From assembly GCA_015499995.1 (NCBI GenBank), contig JADNRV010000021.1, positions 62,001 through 126,000 on the forward strand: a stretch of DNA of 64,000 nucleotides, given 5' to 3'. The DNA is from Flammula alnicola (Eukaryota; Basidiomycota; Agaricomycetes; Agaricales; Strophariaceae). The notes under the pieces were generated by a model that saw nothing but the letters and a program-made list of their open reading frames with translations, made no database searches and was not told the origin of the DNA. Position numbers and translations under genes: made by a program. Shown in pieces: positions 46,501 to 58,215 of this stretch (positions are counted from its first letter, which is position 1; each line of letters starts with the position of its first letter).

Positions 46501-47584
46501 GCTAGGATGAAATGTAATCATCGACAGCTGCGTCTGTGTTTCGCTTTCCGTTGTCTTCGGGATAATTATATTTCTCGCCACATGCTTCTTGAGGCCTGAG
46601 TACTGAGACTCCTACAGATGCAGAGGTACAAGTCTGACTCGGCATCGAAGATTCTGATCAAGTGGCGGTAATTTCCGCGGTTTTCTAATTGTAATGTACG
46701 TAGCCAGCAAGAGTATGTGTATGACCTTGATGTCTAACACTAACGATACTCATGATAACTTGATAGCATGAAAGCATTGTAGTAAAAGGCAGGGTCGTCA
46801 TTACATTTATGCGGGAATACGCCAATATATCCTGCACTTGAAGTCCCACAATCAATGGCCATGATTGTAAATCAAAGTAGCTCGTGCATGATGCATGTCT
46901 TCGACGGGGGAAATGGCAACGGAGAACCATCTAGTCCCTTCATCGATCACAAGCTGAGTACTAGTGTAATAATCTAATACTCCAACTTGAACTTGAAGCG
47001 CTCGTGGACAATAAGAGATGACACCGAATGCTAGCTCGAAGCTCTGTCATGTGCTATAAAATTAGCAGCACTCGTTGTCACAAAGTCTAGCAATGTTCGT
47101 CTACCGTGGGTTTAGAAACGAGGTGGGAGTTAGTAAGGACTTCTTTGCGAAGAGATCAATCTTTTGAAGCGATAACAATTAAGTTGCGGAATTGATCACT
47201 GATGGACTCTGGACTCTGGATGGAGCGCCTCTTCTGCATAAACTATGCCGTGGGGGTGGATGAGGGACTAAATGAGCAAGAGAGAGCCTAGGCAATGGAG
47301 AGTTGAGCTTACAATTGTGTTCTTGACATCGCATGAAATGGAGTAGCACGGCAAACGCTATTGTGTAGAGCCGTGGGAACAATTGGACCCTTATTATCTA
47401 ATAGAAGTAATCGGTAGTCCTTTTTGGGGTCTTCTCCGTCCCTTGTTCTCGAAAAGTCACTGGTTTGTGCCATGTTCTGCGCTTCACAGCCAATTATCCG
47501 AAGTCTGACTACAATAGGGTCATACTTTATCGTCCTCAGCCTATTTAGTCAACTCCCAATGAATCTCATATCCTTACCCCCCTC
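46501..47584. other. Intergenic, one short shared segment
   Basis: No gene supported. 46920-46960 (ctagtcccttcatcgatcac and onward) repeats 41850-41890, upstream of copy D, so part of the upstream flank of D and E was also duplicated. The last 150 bp is the promoter of the first arrestin-like gene. Confidence 0.45.
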
Positions 47585-49278
47585 ATGGACGCCTCGTCCC
47601 CGCCCCGCTACAGGAGATTCTCCACCAGACCTGGTCCGGCACCACTCTCTGGCTCAGAGCTCCCCCCTTATACCCGCCGTAATACCCTTACTCAACCCAT
47701 TAATCTACGTCGAGAACCCACAGAGCATGTCTTCCAGCTTTCAGATGGAAAATCTAAGCCTTGGATCACGCTCAGGGTCTTCAGCAGCGCCAAATCATCC
47801 AAGTCGCTGCCCACGTTCTTTGAGAAGGAAAATATTAATGGTCGGCTCGAGCTCGATGCCGAGAGGGGTGACTCGATCCAGGCGATCACGGCTATGGTAA
47901 CTCTTTTCGCGATATGTTTCCTGACAACAGTTTTTGAATCTGTCGTGTGTACAGGTTACCGGTCGTATCATCACTGGTTCCAACATAGATGACTCCTTCG
48001 TCTTCCTTAGCCAGACTCAGCCTATCTGGTCAAAATCTCCTGATTTGCCACGTGTACCTTCGCCCTCAGAAGGTGCATCCAGCAATAAGCTCCTGGGGCA
48101 CTGTGTATGGCCTCTGTCAATAGCTCTTCCTAGGACAGTCACAGTTCCATCTGGTTCGGGCGAGTTGCGGTCTTTCCGATTGCCTGAAACTTTTTTGGAG
48201 CGTCAAACGCGGGTCAGCGTCCAATATGACCTCACGATCGTCGTATCACGAGGGAAACTACGAGCAGATAACAGGTTAGCTCCAAGCTCTAATAGAAAAG
48301 TATAATTCATTGACGATTCATTTCATTCTCTTAGGATTAAAACAGCATTTGGATATGTACCTAGTACCAGACCAGACCCTCCTTCATTGCTCCGGCAACT
48401 TGCTTACCAGCAGTTCCTGCCGCTTCCCGGACCTTTGTCCGATCCAGAAGGTTGGAAAACCCTTCGCCCAGTGACCGTCCGAGGTACCATGTTTGGCGTT
48501 CACCGTGCCGAGGCCAAATGCACAGTAAGTCATTTGTCTGAACTAAATTCAGTCCCAAAAATCTGACCAAAACATTCTACCCGTTTCTTCTTCTAGCTGT
48601 CACTTGCTAAACCAGTGCGTATCCCCTCCTGATACTATACGAAAATATCATCTGACTATTTCTCCCGTCTTGGCCTTTCAGTTGTGCTATGCTAGAGGAA
48701 CAGTCATGCCCTGTTTCCTGACATTGGAAGGCCGTGATACACAGGCTCTCGACCTGCTATCGGCTCCAACCTCTATTGTTCTCTCCCTAAGGCGGCGCGT
48801 CAGGTTCTACAACAAGACCTCCTCGTCACGGAAAGACGTCGCCTGGAATGAGACGGTAGAGGACATGGGCACGGCCGTATGGTGGCCGTCCACCGACTCC
48901 CGCAGCGACTCCAACACCCGCCACCTCGAAGGCGAGATCCGACTGGCAAAGGACCTCAGACCCACGTCCGAAATGGGTCATTTTAGCATATCTGTAAGTG
49001 CCACTTGGAGCCGTAAAGACAAAAGACAAAAGAACTGACGTGGGGTCCCTTATTCATTCCTTTTTTTCTAGTATTCTGCTGTCCAATGCCCTTTTGCTGC
49101 CGTCGGGTTCACGTCGGATACCGCAGCCCTGCTTTCTGAGCCAGTGGAGATCGCCACCATGCACGCCAAAGGTCCCCGCACGAACGCCTATGCACCCCCT
49201 GCTTACGATCTGCCCTCACGACGCAATGATCAACCACACGTCCCAACGCTCGAGGCCGTAGGTGCCTTCCACCTATGA
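47585..49278 (+). CDS. Arrestin-like protein 1
   Basis: Arrestin-fold protein, in fungi typically an adaptor that brings ubiquitin ligases to membrane transporters; the target here is unknown. ATG 47585 (MDASSPPRYRRFSTRPG) leads to a short disordered N-terminus with a P-P-Y-T segment (SELPPYTRR). N-domain landmarks: LPTFFEKENINGRLELD, VTGRIITGSNIDDSF, and a Y-D-L-T-I-V-V-S strand. The C-domain follows with WKTLRPVTVRGTMFG, SLAKPLCYARGTVMPCFLTL and DTQALDLLSAPTSI, and MGHFSISYSAVQCPF near the end. An 18-nt exon (48597-48614) encodes LSLAKP. It ends LEAVGAFHL. Confidence 0.78.
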
Positions 49279-50285
49279 ACCTATCGTCTCCTCCAACACT
49301 ATGTATATATTACCGCCACCGTCGTCGCAACCAACACCAACGCTATCAAGACTTGTACGATATCACGAACGTGAGGATACCACTATTTACGCACCCGCTC
49401 ACGCGCATGCCCACGACATAACGACTGGCTTCGTTCTTACGCCTTTATTCCTCGTCTCATCTCGCTATCGATTGCTTTTATGTCTATCCCTCGTCGTTCC
49501 CAACTCTCGATCTTGACATTGATCTTGCCGTGTTGTTATCCTCCGGTAAACCTACGCTAGCCCGTACGCTTTTACTTGACCGATTTGCTCTCACTTTTTT
49601 TCGCTTTCACGAACAGCAAGTACTGTGTAGCATTATAATTCCGTTTTTGACGTCGTCGTCTTAATAGACTGTCATTTTTTGTAAGTACCACACTCTCTAG
49701 TACGCACACAACCACATACCCCAGCAATTGCAACCTATACCCAACCACACGCACAACACAACCCCATACGCATATAATGTAGACAATAAAATCTAATCAT
49801 TTGACACTACCCTGCAGGCTGCCAATCGTGACATGCCCCATCTATTCTTAAGTTAAAGTATATAGATATCCTTACGGACTTAGATATGTATGTGCACCCA
49901 CACACAGTCTCAATCTGGCCCATTGCCAAATAGAAAAGCGGAACCACCTTCAACCAAGTCGATCCCTGATAGGAACCATCCTGGGATGCACCATGTGGAG
50001 CACCGTACCACCTGCGCTTCTCATGACATCTCATGCTATCTCGAGTGACGCTTTTCCCATGAGCGATAACCTGTGAGGCTGTTCAGTGTTCATGGAGCGC
50101 TCCTTTCCCAAGGTGAGCACGTCAAGTGGGCTGAGAAGACACAATAAGGACCCAAGACTTGAGAGACTTAGCTTGGAAAGATACACTAGTCGGCCGTATC
50201 CTCGCCGCCGCCGCTGCAGCCATTGCTTCCACCAAGGGACTTAAGTCTTGTGTTCCTACCTCCATACAACGCGTAAGAGGGAACG
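49279..50285. other. Intergenic between the tandem arrestin-like genes
   Basis: 3' flank of gene 1 and promoter of gene 2. Short frames present have no recognisable content. Confidence 0.5.
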
Positions 50286-51989
50286 ATGACAGAGGTTGCA
50301 CCACAGCCACAGCCCAGCGAGCACGAGCTTCCGAGTTATGCGCATGTGCGAGAGGAGCAGCAACAACGGCAACGGCAACAACAGCAATCGACAGCGGCCG
50401 CAGGAGGAGGGGGCGGGGGAAGGGAACACCGCCGCTCCTTGGAAATGGCTCAGCCTCGTCGTGCCGAGCCGCTCTACGAACGCCTCCGCCCTCCCTCTAT
50501 TCTTCGAAGGCGACACCATCTCCGGGCGTGTGGAGGTCGATATAGATAAAGCAGAGAGTTGCAAGGGCGTGACTATCGCTGTGAGTGCGCCGATTTATTT
50601 TCTCGTCACGGTCGAGAACTTGCGGTGCCCCACGGGGGTGCGATCGCGAGTTCACGGCTTCGATGCGAACTTGGCTGAACTTGGCGTCATACATATTCCC
50701 CATCGGCGCTATTAAAATGATTGTATTAGCTTCAGGGAAGCACGACCTTTGTGGGGCAGGAGGAAGAGGTCTTCCTCAAGGAGGAAATCCCGTTGTGGAT
50801 GCCGTCCGGGAAGGAAGGGAAGCTATCAGGAAAACTTTCCTGGCCTTTCAAACTCGTGCTTCCGCCGGAAGTGGATGTTAAGGACGGGGAGGCGAAAGGG
50901 AGGTTTCGCATCCCACCGAATTTCACGGAACGCGCGAGCCCCTCGTACATTGATTATAAGCTCATCGTCACTGTAAAGCGGGGCTTCCTGAGGGTTAATC
51001 AGACGTAAGTCGCCTTCATGTAAGGAGAGTAGAAAGATGAACTGTTTACTCCTTCCAGACTTGTCACCAATTTCGGATACCAGCCCTCGATTTTGCCCGA
51101 GCTGCCCTCGCCACTCAGACGGCTGGCTTATTCAGAAGGAAGTCCTCTGATAGGACCCGATGGTGATCCAGAAGGTTGGAAAGTATTGCCGCAGGTGAAG
51201 ATCAAAGGGACGTTGTTTAATACGAAGGACGTTGAGGTTAATTGTACCGTGCGCATTTCCCTTTTATCTTCAGACTTGCATCTTAACAAACTGTACAGCT
51301 CGCCATCGCAAAACCGGTGAGTTTGACCACCACTGCGCAATCTACGCAATTTTGAGAGGATATCCTTGGAAGCTTTCGTATGCCATCGGATCGCCGATAC
51401 CGTTGATGATCACCTTTACAGGAGAAGATGCGCAAGCGCTCGATGTTCTGGCTAATCCGACTGCGATTCAGCTGCTATTACGGAGATCGATGGCAACTGG
51501 CTCAGACGGGACGGATGACAACGCTGTGAGGCGAACTGACAATTTCTTCTTCGAAAATGCCGGGGTCGCATACTTCTGGCCATCTCGAGAAGGGGCCGAA
51601 GAGAGCAACAGGCGTGTGTTGCAAGGCGAGCTGGAGGTCGTAAAAACCTTGAAGCCAAGCTTCAAATTTCCAAAGTTTACGATACGCGTGCGTATGACTT
51701 TATGTTTTGGATTGGGTTGCTGATAAACAACTTCTCTTGTTGAAAGTATTCGCTTGATCTTTTGCCATTCAAAGCGCCAGGATTTACGTCAGCGCCTAGC
51801 CCACCGAACGCGGGCAATAATCCAGTTCTGTTGACGGAATGGGTGAATATTGCTACAAAGCAAGTACCAGGGATAACGCCGCATTCGTACGCCCCTCCCG
51901 GATACGAGAAGCCACAGGCAATAGACTATAACAAGTCATTAGGCTTGTTGGAAAATGGGAATCAGAGGTTCCTGCATCATCATCGATGA
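50286..51989 (+). CDS. Arrestin-like protein 2
   Basis: Tandem paralogue of the gene 1 kb upstream. ATG 50286 gives MTEVAPQPQPSEHELPSYAH with the same L-P-S-Y type segment. To reach the arrestin frame (LPLFFEGDTISGRVEVDIDK) a 49-nt intron at 50346-50394 (donor gtgcga, acceptor gacag) must be removed, or a base is missing in the G-rich run at about 50407-50425. Then STTFVGQEEEVFLKEEIPLW, FKLVLPPEVDVKDGEAKG, SYIDYKLIVTVKRGFLRVNQ, WKVLPQVKIKGTLF, an 18-nt exon 51299-51316 (LAIAKP), LSYAIGSPIPLMITFTGED, and a C-terminal strand FPKFTIRYSLDLLPF. It ends GNQRFLHHHR. Confidence 0.75.
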
Positions 51990-52117
51990 GTGCGATGTTT
52001 CGTTTCTTAGTTTCCTAGTTTTAGTGCTGTTCGTGTTCTATGTTTTTTATTTATCAGTATGGTTAACAGGGTCAAGAGCTATGTCACTTACATCGAAATA
52101 ATCTTGTGAGGGTATCG

Positions 52118-53291
52118 TTAGTCTTGCTCGACCAACATGAGCAGCAAATTCTCGAAGGTATCGTCTCCTTTTCTTGTATCTGTACCATACGAACCAACGC
52201 CTCCCAGTAAGTCATCGTCAAGTGGAGGAATTTTCCATTTGTAAGATTGAGGTCGGCGATGCGCCACGAATAAGAAGGTGGTGTCATCGAAATCGGTGCC
52301 AAATCGTTTCCATTCTCCTTTGCCCGACTTCTCCTTCATGAGAACAGGACTGAAGTCGAACCACAGTCCAAATGCTGACCAAAACGGAGTCTCTTTAGCC
52401 AGACTTCGAATCTTATAGGATATATATATCGTCGGATCCCGTCTGATCGGACCGTCGCACGGAAGAGAAATAAATGGAGGGGATGAAAGATGAAGCAGGG
52501 AGCGGAGGAGAGGCCCCAGAAGCTCTGGAAAGTAAACCTATGACTTATCAGTCAGAATGAAGTTTAAAAATATAAATAAAAGGCCGGCTTGCCAGATCGC
52601 TGCAAATTATATGTGTTAATGGACCGAAGTTTGGTCTGGTGCTTTGGTCGTCGAAGAAAGCAGATGCCAGAGCTAAAGCATCCTCGCGTTTGCCCCATGA
52701 CACAGGTACAACTGTTACAACGCCGTTGTGAGAAGAATCTGTTTCAGCACGCGTAGTGATGGTATGCAAGTTGGCCTCAAGCAAGGGACAGACCTCTTGC
52801 AATATATCAGCCATCTTTCCCCTGGCGATTGAAGACGTTTGGCCTACCTCAGGAAGGTCAGTTGCGATGAGATGGTGGCGTCCTGGGGTAAGGAGTTTCG
52901 CGATTGTAGCCGCGACAAGACCTGACCCAGAGCCAAGTTCTATCATCATGAGCCTTTCGGAGCTCCTCGACGCGTCGATAAAGGGGGGATCAAACTCCCC
53001 ATGGGGTTGGACGTATAGAGTCATGGCATACGCGGCTTCCCTGCAGACAATATCGAAGCGACATTCAAGACGATGTTGTTGTTGCTCATGTCGAATCAAG
53101 ATTTACCAGACGCGTCCTGCGATTCCGTATTGACGGATCGCGAGTTCCTGTGCCAAGGAATCAAAATTGGCGTCGAGGTCGGTCGCATCGCCGAGCAACG
53201 AGGAGTGGGAGATGGGGAGAGACGGGTGAATATCTAGGTTCAATGGAAAGTTGGGGTCATTGGGGCGACCGTCGCGGGCAGCCGCCGCCAT
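52118..53291 (-). CDS. METTL21-type protein lysine methyltransferase (Methyltransf_16)
   Basis: SAM-dependent seven-strand methyltransferase; relatives modify lysines of elongation factors or chaperones, but the substrate here is unknown. ATG 53291 (MAAAARDGRPNDPNFPLNLD). Landmarks: RQYGIAGRVWEAAYAMTLY, motif I MIELGSGSGLVAATIAK, HLIATDLPEVCPLLEANL, VVPVSWGKREDALALA, HIICSDLVYFPELLGPLL, and a C-terminal FGLWFDFSPVLMKE with TTFLFVAHRRP. Four main exons; the intron after CSDL has a GC donor (gcaagc) at 52587-52592, otherwise junctions are canonical. It is divergent from the carrier gene, 247 bp apart. Confidence 0.83.
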
Positions 53292-53538
53292 CCTGACTGT
53301 AGAAGATGACGCTTAGAGAAAAGAATACCGCTTGCGTCGGGGTTATTTGTGTGAATTTGAAACGGAAGATGATGCCGATCACTGAGCGGGGTATTTCACG
53401 TGCTTCTCCAGGGTTGCCGATCTGTGCCGTCGGGGTACTGGATCCGGTCCCAGGTATCCCCGACCGGGGGAGCTCCTCTTCATATACGCCATCCCCTCCT
53501 CTGTAGCCGCCCCACTACAACAGTCGCCCTCCTCCTCC

Positions 53539-54884
53539 ATGCCTGCCCAGTCAAAACCGGTTCAACAACTCACCCCCTTTGGTACCGCTTTGGCTGGAGC
53601 CCTTGGTGGATGCTTTAGCACGGCGTATGTTTTCCTTTTTGTTGCCAAGAAATAACCCCTCACTCATCCGTTATCTTCCAGGGTGGTCTATCCTCTCGAT
53701 GTGTATGTCGTCGGAATCTCTTTTTCGTGCCTCCAGCTTTCTGATTTATCTGTTTCTGAAGCGCAAAGACACGTATCCAGGCCCTTCCATCGGATGCGAA
53801 AGGAAAGGGCAAAGATGACCTCTCACTGCTGTCGGTAATCCTAAGGATATACAGGCATGAGGGTATCTTGGGATTGTACAAAGGCTTTGGGGCGACAATG
53901 TTGAATACCTTCTCCATGCGTATGTATACTGATAATTTATCACAACCCATCGTTCACCGAAAGAAACTCTAGAATACGCCTATTTCTTCTTCTACTCCCT
54001 CGTTAGGTCGAATTACATCAAACGATTATCAAGCAAACTTCCTCCCGGTTCAAAGCCTCCTGCTTTGTCCACGGCAGCGGAGCTGCTTATGGGAGCTGTC
54101 GCGGGTGCACTGGCCCAGATTTTCACAATCCCAGTAGCCGTCATCGCGACCCGTCAACAAGTGGGGCATCCGGAAAGAGCTGAGAAAGCAGATGCGGCTG
54201 AGGACGACCAGGAGATCGATGACTCGTTCATGGGCGTCGCTCGTGAAATCGTCGAGGAAGAAGGTGTCTCTGGTCTGTGGCTCGGCTTGAAACCAGGCTT
54301 GGTCTTGACCGTCAATCCCGCTATCACGTATGGCGCATTCGAACGCGTCAAGACTCTCGTACTTCTCGCCAAGGGCAACACGTCGACAAAAATTGGCCCT
54401 TGGCTATCATTCATAATTGGCGCACTGAGCAAGACACTCGCTACGATTGTGAGTCCTTCCTTCTTTTCTGTTTCCCTTGCACGAATTGTTCTCATCGGTT
54501 TGAACCCAGGTAACATACCCATACATTATGGCAAAAGTGAGAATTCAAGCTCGCAGCGCCGATGCAGAGGAGGCCATTGAACACCACGAAAGTCTACCCC
54601 ACCCTCATGAGCCCCACCACAAGCACGGCAAGCATGTTGGCGCACTGGACATCCTTGCCCGCGTGTGGAAGCGGGAAGGCTTCACTGGCTGGTACCAGGT
54701 ATGTCTCTCTTTTTTACTACTCAGTGCCACCATGTTGACCTAATACGCGGTACAGGGGATGGAAGCGCAGATTACGAAGGCCGTCATATCACAGGCACTG
54801 CTTTTCATGTCAAAAGAGCAGTTCGAGCATTGGGCCCTTGCTATCATGATCTTCGCTGCTCGTATTTCTGCACGTCAACACTAA
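53539..54884 (+). CDS. ANT1: Mitochondrial carrier family, peroxisomal ANT1-like
   Basis: Three-repeat solute carrier, most like peroxisomal adenine nucleotide carriers (yeast Ant1, Pmp47), which import ATP for fatty-acid activation. ATG 53539 (MPAQSKPVQQLTPFGTALAG). Repeat 1: GCFSTAVVYPLDVAKTRIQA, assembled over three exons. Repeat 2: GAVAGALAQIFTIPVAVIATR with a degenerate signature. Repeat 3: LSKTLATIVTYPYIMAKVRI, also degenerate, as in Ant1-type proteins. Other landmarks: LGLYKGFGATMLNTFSMQYA, LWLGLKPGLVLTVNPAITYG and GWYQGMEAQITKAVISQALL. About 345 residues, ending ISARQH. The assignment to peroxisomes is inferred from the degenerate signatures. Confidence 0.82.
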
Positions 54885-54934
54885 AAAAAGGTTTACATAC
54901 CTCGGATAGAAATATTTTGTAGATTCCATCCTAG

Positions 54935-55300
54935 TACGGGCTCCCTTTTGCATAGCAGTTGCGTTACTGAGGTTTTATCATTACATGTATTCGCATTTTA
55001 TATACCAATCGAATCTTAGGCCTGATTGTACAACCCAATAATATTTGTCACCAGCGCTGACTCTCCGCAGATCCTCAGAAAATATGTAGAAGAATTGCAA
55101 TTACAGTTACAGAGATTCTTTGACTACGCGCTTCCTTTTGCACAACAGTTGCGTCACTGTGGTTTTATCATGGTCGCATTTATACTCACCGAATCAGCCT
55201 AACTATACAACCTAATAGTACTTGTCACTTACGTTGACTTCACACGGATTCTTGGAGAAAAGATGTCAGAAGAGTTTGCTGCTACACATGTTCTTGCAGC
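54935..55300 (+). repeat. Two tandem copies of about 190 bp, dispersed family
   Basis: Units at about 54937 and 55129 share ccttttgca, agttgcgt, ggttttatca, tcgcattt and acaacc-taatantantt-type blocks. The same blocks appear in the 3' flank of F-box copy D (40140-40250) and in its duplicate (42515-42600), so this is a dispersed repeat. No coding content; the remaining bases to 55602 are the promoter of the ARP10 homologue. Confidence 0.6.
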
Positions 55301-55602
55301 ACTCTCCTGAAGCCATAAAATAATGTTAAATTTTTCACAGTTAATTTAAAGACACACATGTAAGTATATATTTCAGCTACATGATTCAACTTAAATTACG
55401 AGTCTGCGTTGAGGTTTGAAAAAGCGCGAGGCCATCGAGGAAGCTTATAGCCCTTCGCAGAAGGGCTATCGACGCTTTGCCGTTGTTTGTTGAGTGGACC
55501 GTGTCAACGCCAAACATTTTGTACGCGCTTTCTATCCTACATGGCGACCAACTAGACTTACTCATTTTCTGGATCGTTATAAAGACGTCCACAACATCCA
55601 AT

Positions 55603-57609
55603 ATGTCGAATACACCCACGACCCCGAGAGCTAAAGCCACCTTCAATCCAGCAACTCCAGCAACCACTCGTGTTGCCGCTACTAACGCGCCAAATACCGT
55701 TCATGCATCACCCCATTATGCGACCACGAGACGACACTCCCTGTACGGCGTAGAAGACCGCGTCGTTATTGATCCAGGATCGCGAATATGGAAAGTAGGG
55801 TTCAGCGGTGAAGGGAGGCCAAGGGATGTATTTTATGGTGGAGGCCCGAGTGGTCCACCTTTCTGGAAGCTCACTCGAGCAATGGATCCAGCCGAAAGGG
55901 CTGAGGAGGACAAGCTGCTCGAGGCTCGTTTGCAGGGTTGCCTAAGATCAGTGTTTCATGAGTGAGTTCTCTACAACTTGCATAGTCAATCATTGATGAA
56001 TCCATGAAGCTCGTTATTGGCAGACCCGAAGGCGCGTAAAGTAATACTGGTCGAGCATCCACTACTTCCTTTATATATAAAGGAATTATCGCTCGAATTT
56101 TATTTGAAAACCAAGTGCGTAATCAGCCCATTCGAGTTGTTACGAAGCTAATCATATAACTCAGGTTCCTTCCGTATCTTTTGCGTGTAGCCATTTGTTA
56201 TCGCTTCTTGCAGTTGGGCGAATAACAGGTCTTGTTATAGACTGCGGTCATTTGGAGTCCGTCGCACTTCCTGTGAGCTGTCGTGTGGCATCGACCTTTC
56301 TTCTGTATTGACTTCCAAGTAGATATTTGCTGCAAGACCTTTGTTCCCACAAATACAAACGACACCGATCGCCGGGGCACGACTAACCTCCCATATTCGC
56401 GCTCTGCTTCTAATGTTCCCACTTACCTCCCACCACCGACATCACTGAGTGCAGCCATCAGCGTTCCTGCTGCAAACCGATCCACTCGCGTTCCTCAAGA
56501 GGTCCTGACAGATGCTGTTGTTGAAGAGATCAAAACTCGGTGTTGTTTCGTGGGGGACGTCCTCGATTCAGGGAGAGATCCACGACGAGGAGAAACACCG
56601 GCACCTTCAGAAGACGAAGGCTCTGAGATGGACTTTCCTCCAAGCGACATTTCCTTACTGGCTCTGAAGCTTCCCATGGTGGTCTATCACAGCAGATTCG
56701 GAGTATTCCGTCGTTTCAGTTGCGCGTAGCCATGCAGAGAATCCTCTGGGGGAAAACCATCTACAGGCTCTGTCGTCCATGTACCAACGATACTCGACAG
56801 CGACGGACATTCACATGCGTGTCCTGCCACCGCCTTCGCAACAAACAGGCACGGCAGAGGGACGTTGATTATTCCCGGATGGATAAGAGAACGGGCAGCG
56901 GAAGTATTATTTGAAGGTGGTGATGTTGATGAAAGCAGTCTCGCAGAACAATCCTAGATACCCTGTTAAAGGCAAGTTTTCCTTTCTTTTGATCCTTTTT
57001 ATATCGTTACTTATAGATTACTCAGGTTCCACGCGACCTACGCAAAACGATGGCGTCGTCCATTCTTGTGTCGGCGGTACATCTATGCTTCCTGGATTCA
57101 TACCACGCCTTCATGCAGAAATTGTGCGCGCAGTAGCCCCTCCATCTACGCCTTCCAGGCAACAAACGAGGCCAGATAGGCCATCTCCTCCGCCCTACGA
57201 TAAATATGGCCCTCTTCGCCTCTTCTTCCTTATTTTGCAATTTTAAATAACCCCTCCCTCCACCTGTGACTTCGGAAAGGGCAGCGGCCAACGCAGGGAA
57301 GGCGCCTGCCTTCTCTCCAGCACTCTGCCTGGGTAGGAGGTTCCTTAGCCGGGTATGTTTTTTTCGTCGTGTACTTTTCTACATCCAGCTAATAAGATAC
57401 CATCGTAGTTCCCTAAAAACTGGAGGTGTTGAGGTTGCCCGTGAAAAATGGGATGAAGAAGACCCAAATCGGAACCCCGACGACAGCATGGATATTTCGG
57501 CAGATTCGAATCACAATCTCCTCGTAGTATATTGCCAGATTGGACGAGAAATGCTCTACCGATGGGTGCCCCTCCTGCCAACATCCACGCATCTGTTCCG
57601 GCTGCATGA
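55603..57609 (+). CDS. ARP10: ARP10-like dynactin actin-related protein, frameshifted as read
   Basis: Actin-fold protein of the dynactin pointed end. ATG 55603. Reading across frames: HSLYGVEDRVVIDPGSRIWK, VGFSGEGRPRDVF, then DSLLADPKARKVILVEHPLL, VPSVSFACSHLLSLLAVGRI, TGLVIDCGHLESVALP, ARPLFPQIQTTPIAGARL, RVPQEVLTDAVVEEIKTRCC, ENHLQALSSMYQRYSTATDI, the G-G-T-S-M-L-P-G-F phosphate-loop part, and a C-terminus near 57609. Splice sites are good, including one GC donor at 56972. About ten single-base losses break the frame (near 56088, 56417, 56853, 56952, 57077, 57223, 57255, 57324, 57333, 57530), yet nearly all codons between them look normal. Either a recent pseudogene or uncorrected sequence errors. 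Confidence 0.72.
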
Positions 57610-57695
57610 CGTCGTATTTGCTACCCAGATTTGGTTTTTTATATTTAGGTATAATATGTAAAATACATAGATGATACTGATAATTCTAATGACCC

Positions 57696-57959
57696 GTGTT
57701 CATTGGCTGCAGCCTGCCAATCTTTCACTGGCTCAGCGTCCTTGAATCCTGGCGATCGACCTGGGTTAAACTGCGCAACTTTTCCAAGCGAGAAAACGAC
57801 TGGCGCAAGTTCGACGACGTACTCACGAAATCTGGCTGGCTGCCCGATGCTCAAGCAAGTTATTGCCAATCAGGCTATCTGGAACGCGGACGGATGGCAT
57901 TGTCAGCAGGTGATGCTGTGGATTTCCAGTTTAGAGTAGAAGTGAAGAGCGGACAATGA
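57696..57959 (+). pseudogene. F-box family C-terminal remnant
   Basis: The frame contains VLESWRSTWVKLRNF, SKRENDWRKFDDVLTKSGW and LSAGDAVDFQFRVEVKSGQ. These match in order the family exon 2 landmarks VLESLEI, CKTGDEWGRLDKILGKSGW and LSSSKAIDFAFDVKED of copies A-C. About 60 residues of exon 2 between them are missing or altered and no F-box part is present. Confidence 0.5.
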
Positions 57960-58215
57960 TCGTCGCAGAGTATTGAAATATAACTTTTCTTCGAGTTTGC
58001 AGCCACTCCATTTAGCCTTGAAAGCGGTCAGATGATCAATCATGATAAAAAAAGTACGGCAGAATCAATAGTGATGTGTTTTATCGCCTCGTGAGAGGAG
58101 GCTGGGTCTGTGCATGATTGTATTAAGAATACATGGTGTGTGTACAAGCGGCAGAAAAATAGCTTCTGCATGAAGACCAGTGGGGGAATGTCGGCGAAAA
58201 AAGAGATGGAGATAG
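57960..58215. other. 3' flank of the eIF6 gene
   Basis: AT-rich sequence between the F-box remnant and the end of the eIF6 homologue; no gene seen. Confidence 0.5.

Noticed and set aside
48361..48570. Minus-strand frame opposite the arrestin-like gene 1.
   Set aside because: Antisense shadow of a conserved exon.
54935..55300. Considered as part of an LTR retrotransposon.
   Set aside because: No gag-pol coding, no primer-binding site or polypurine tract seen, and the units are only about 190 bp.
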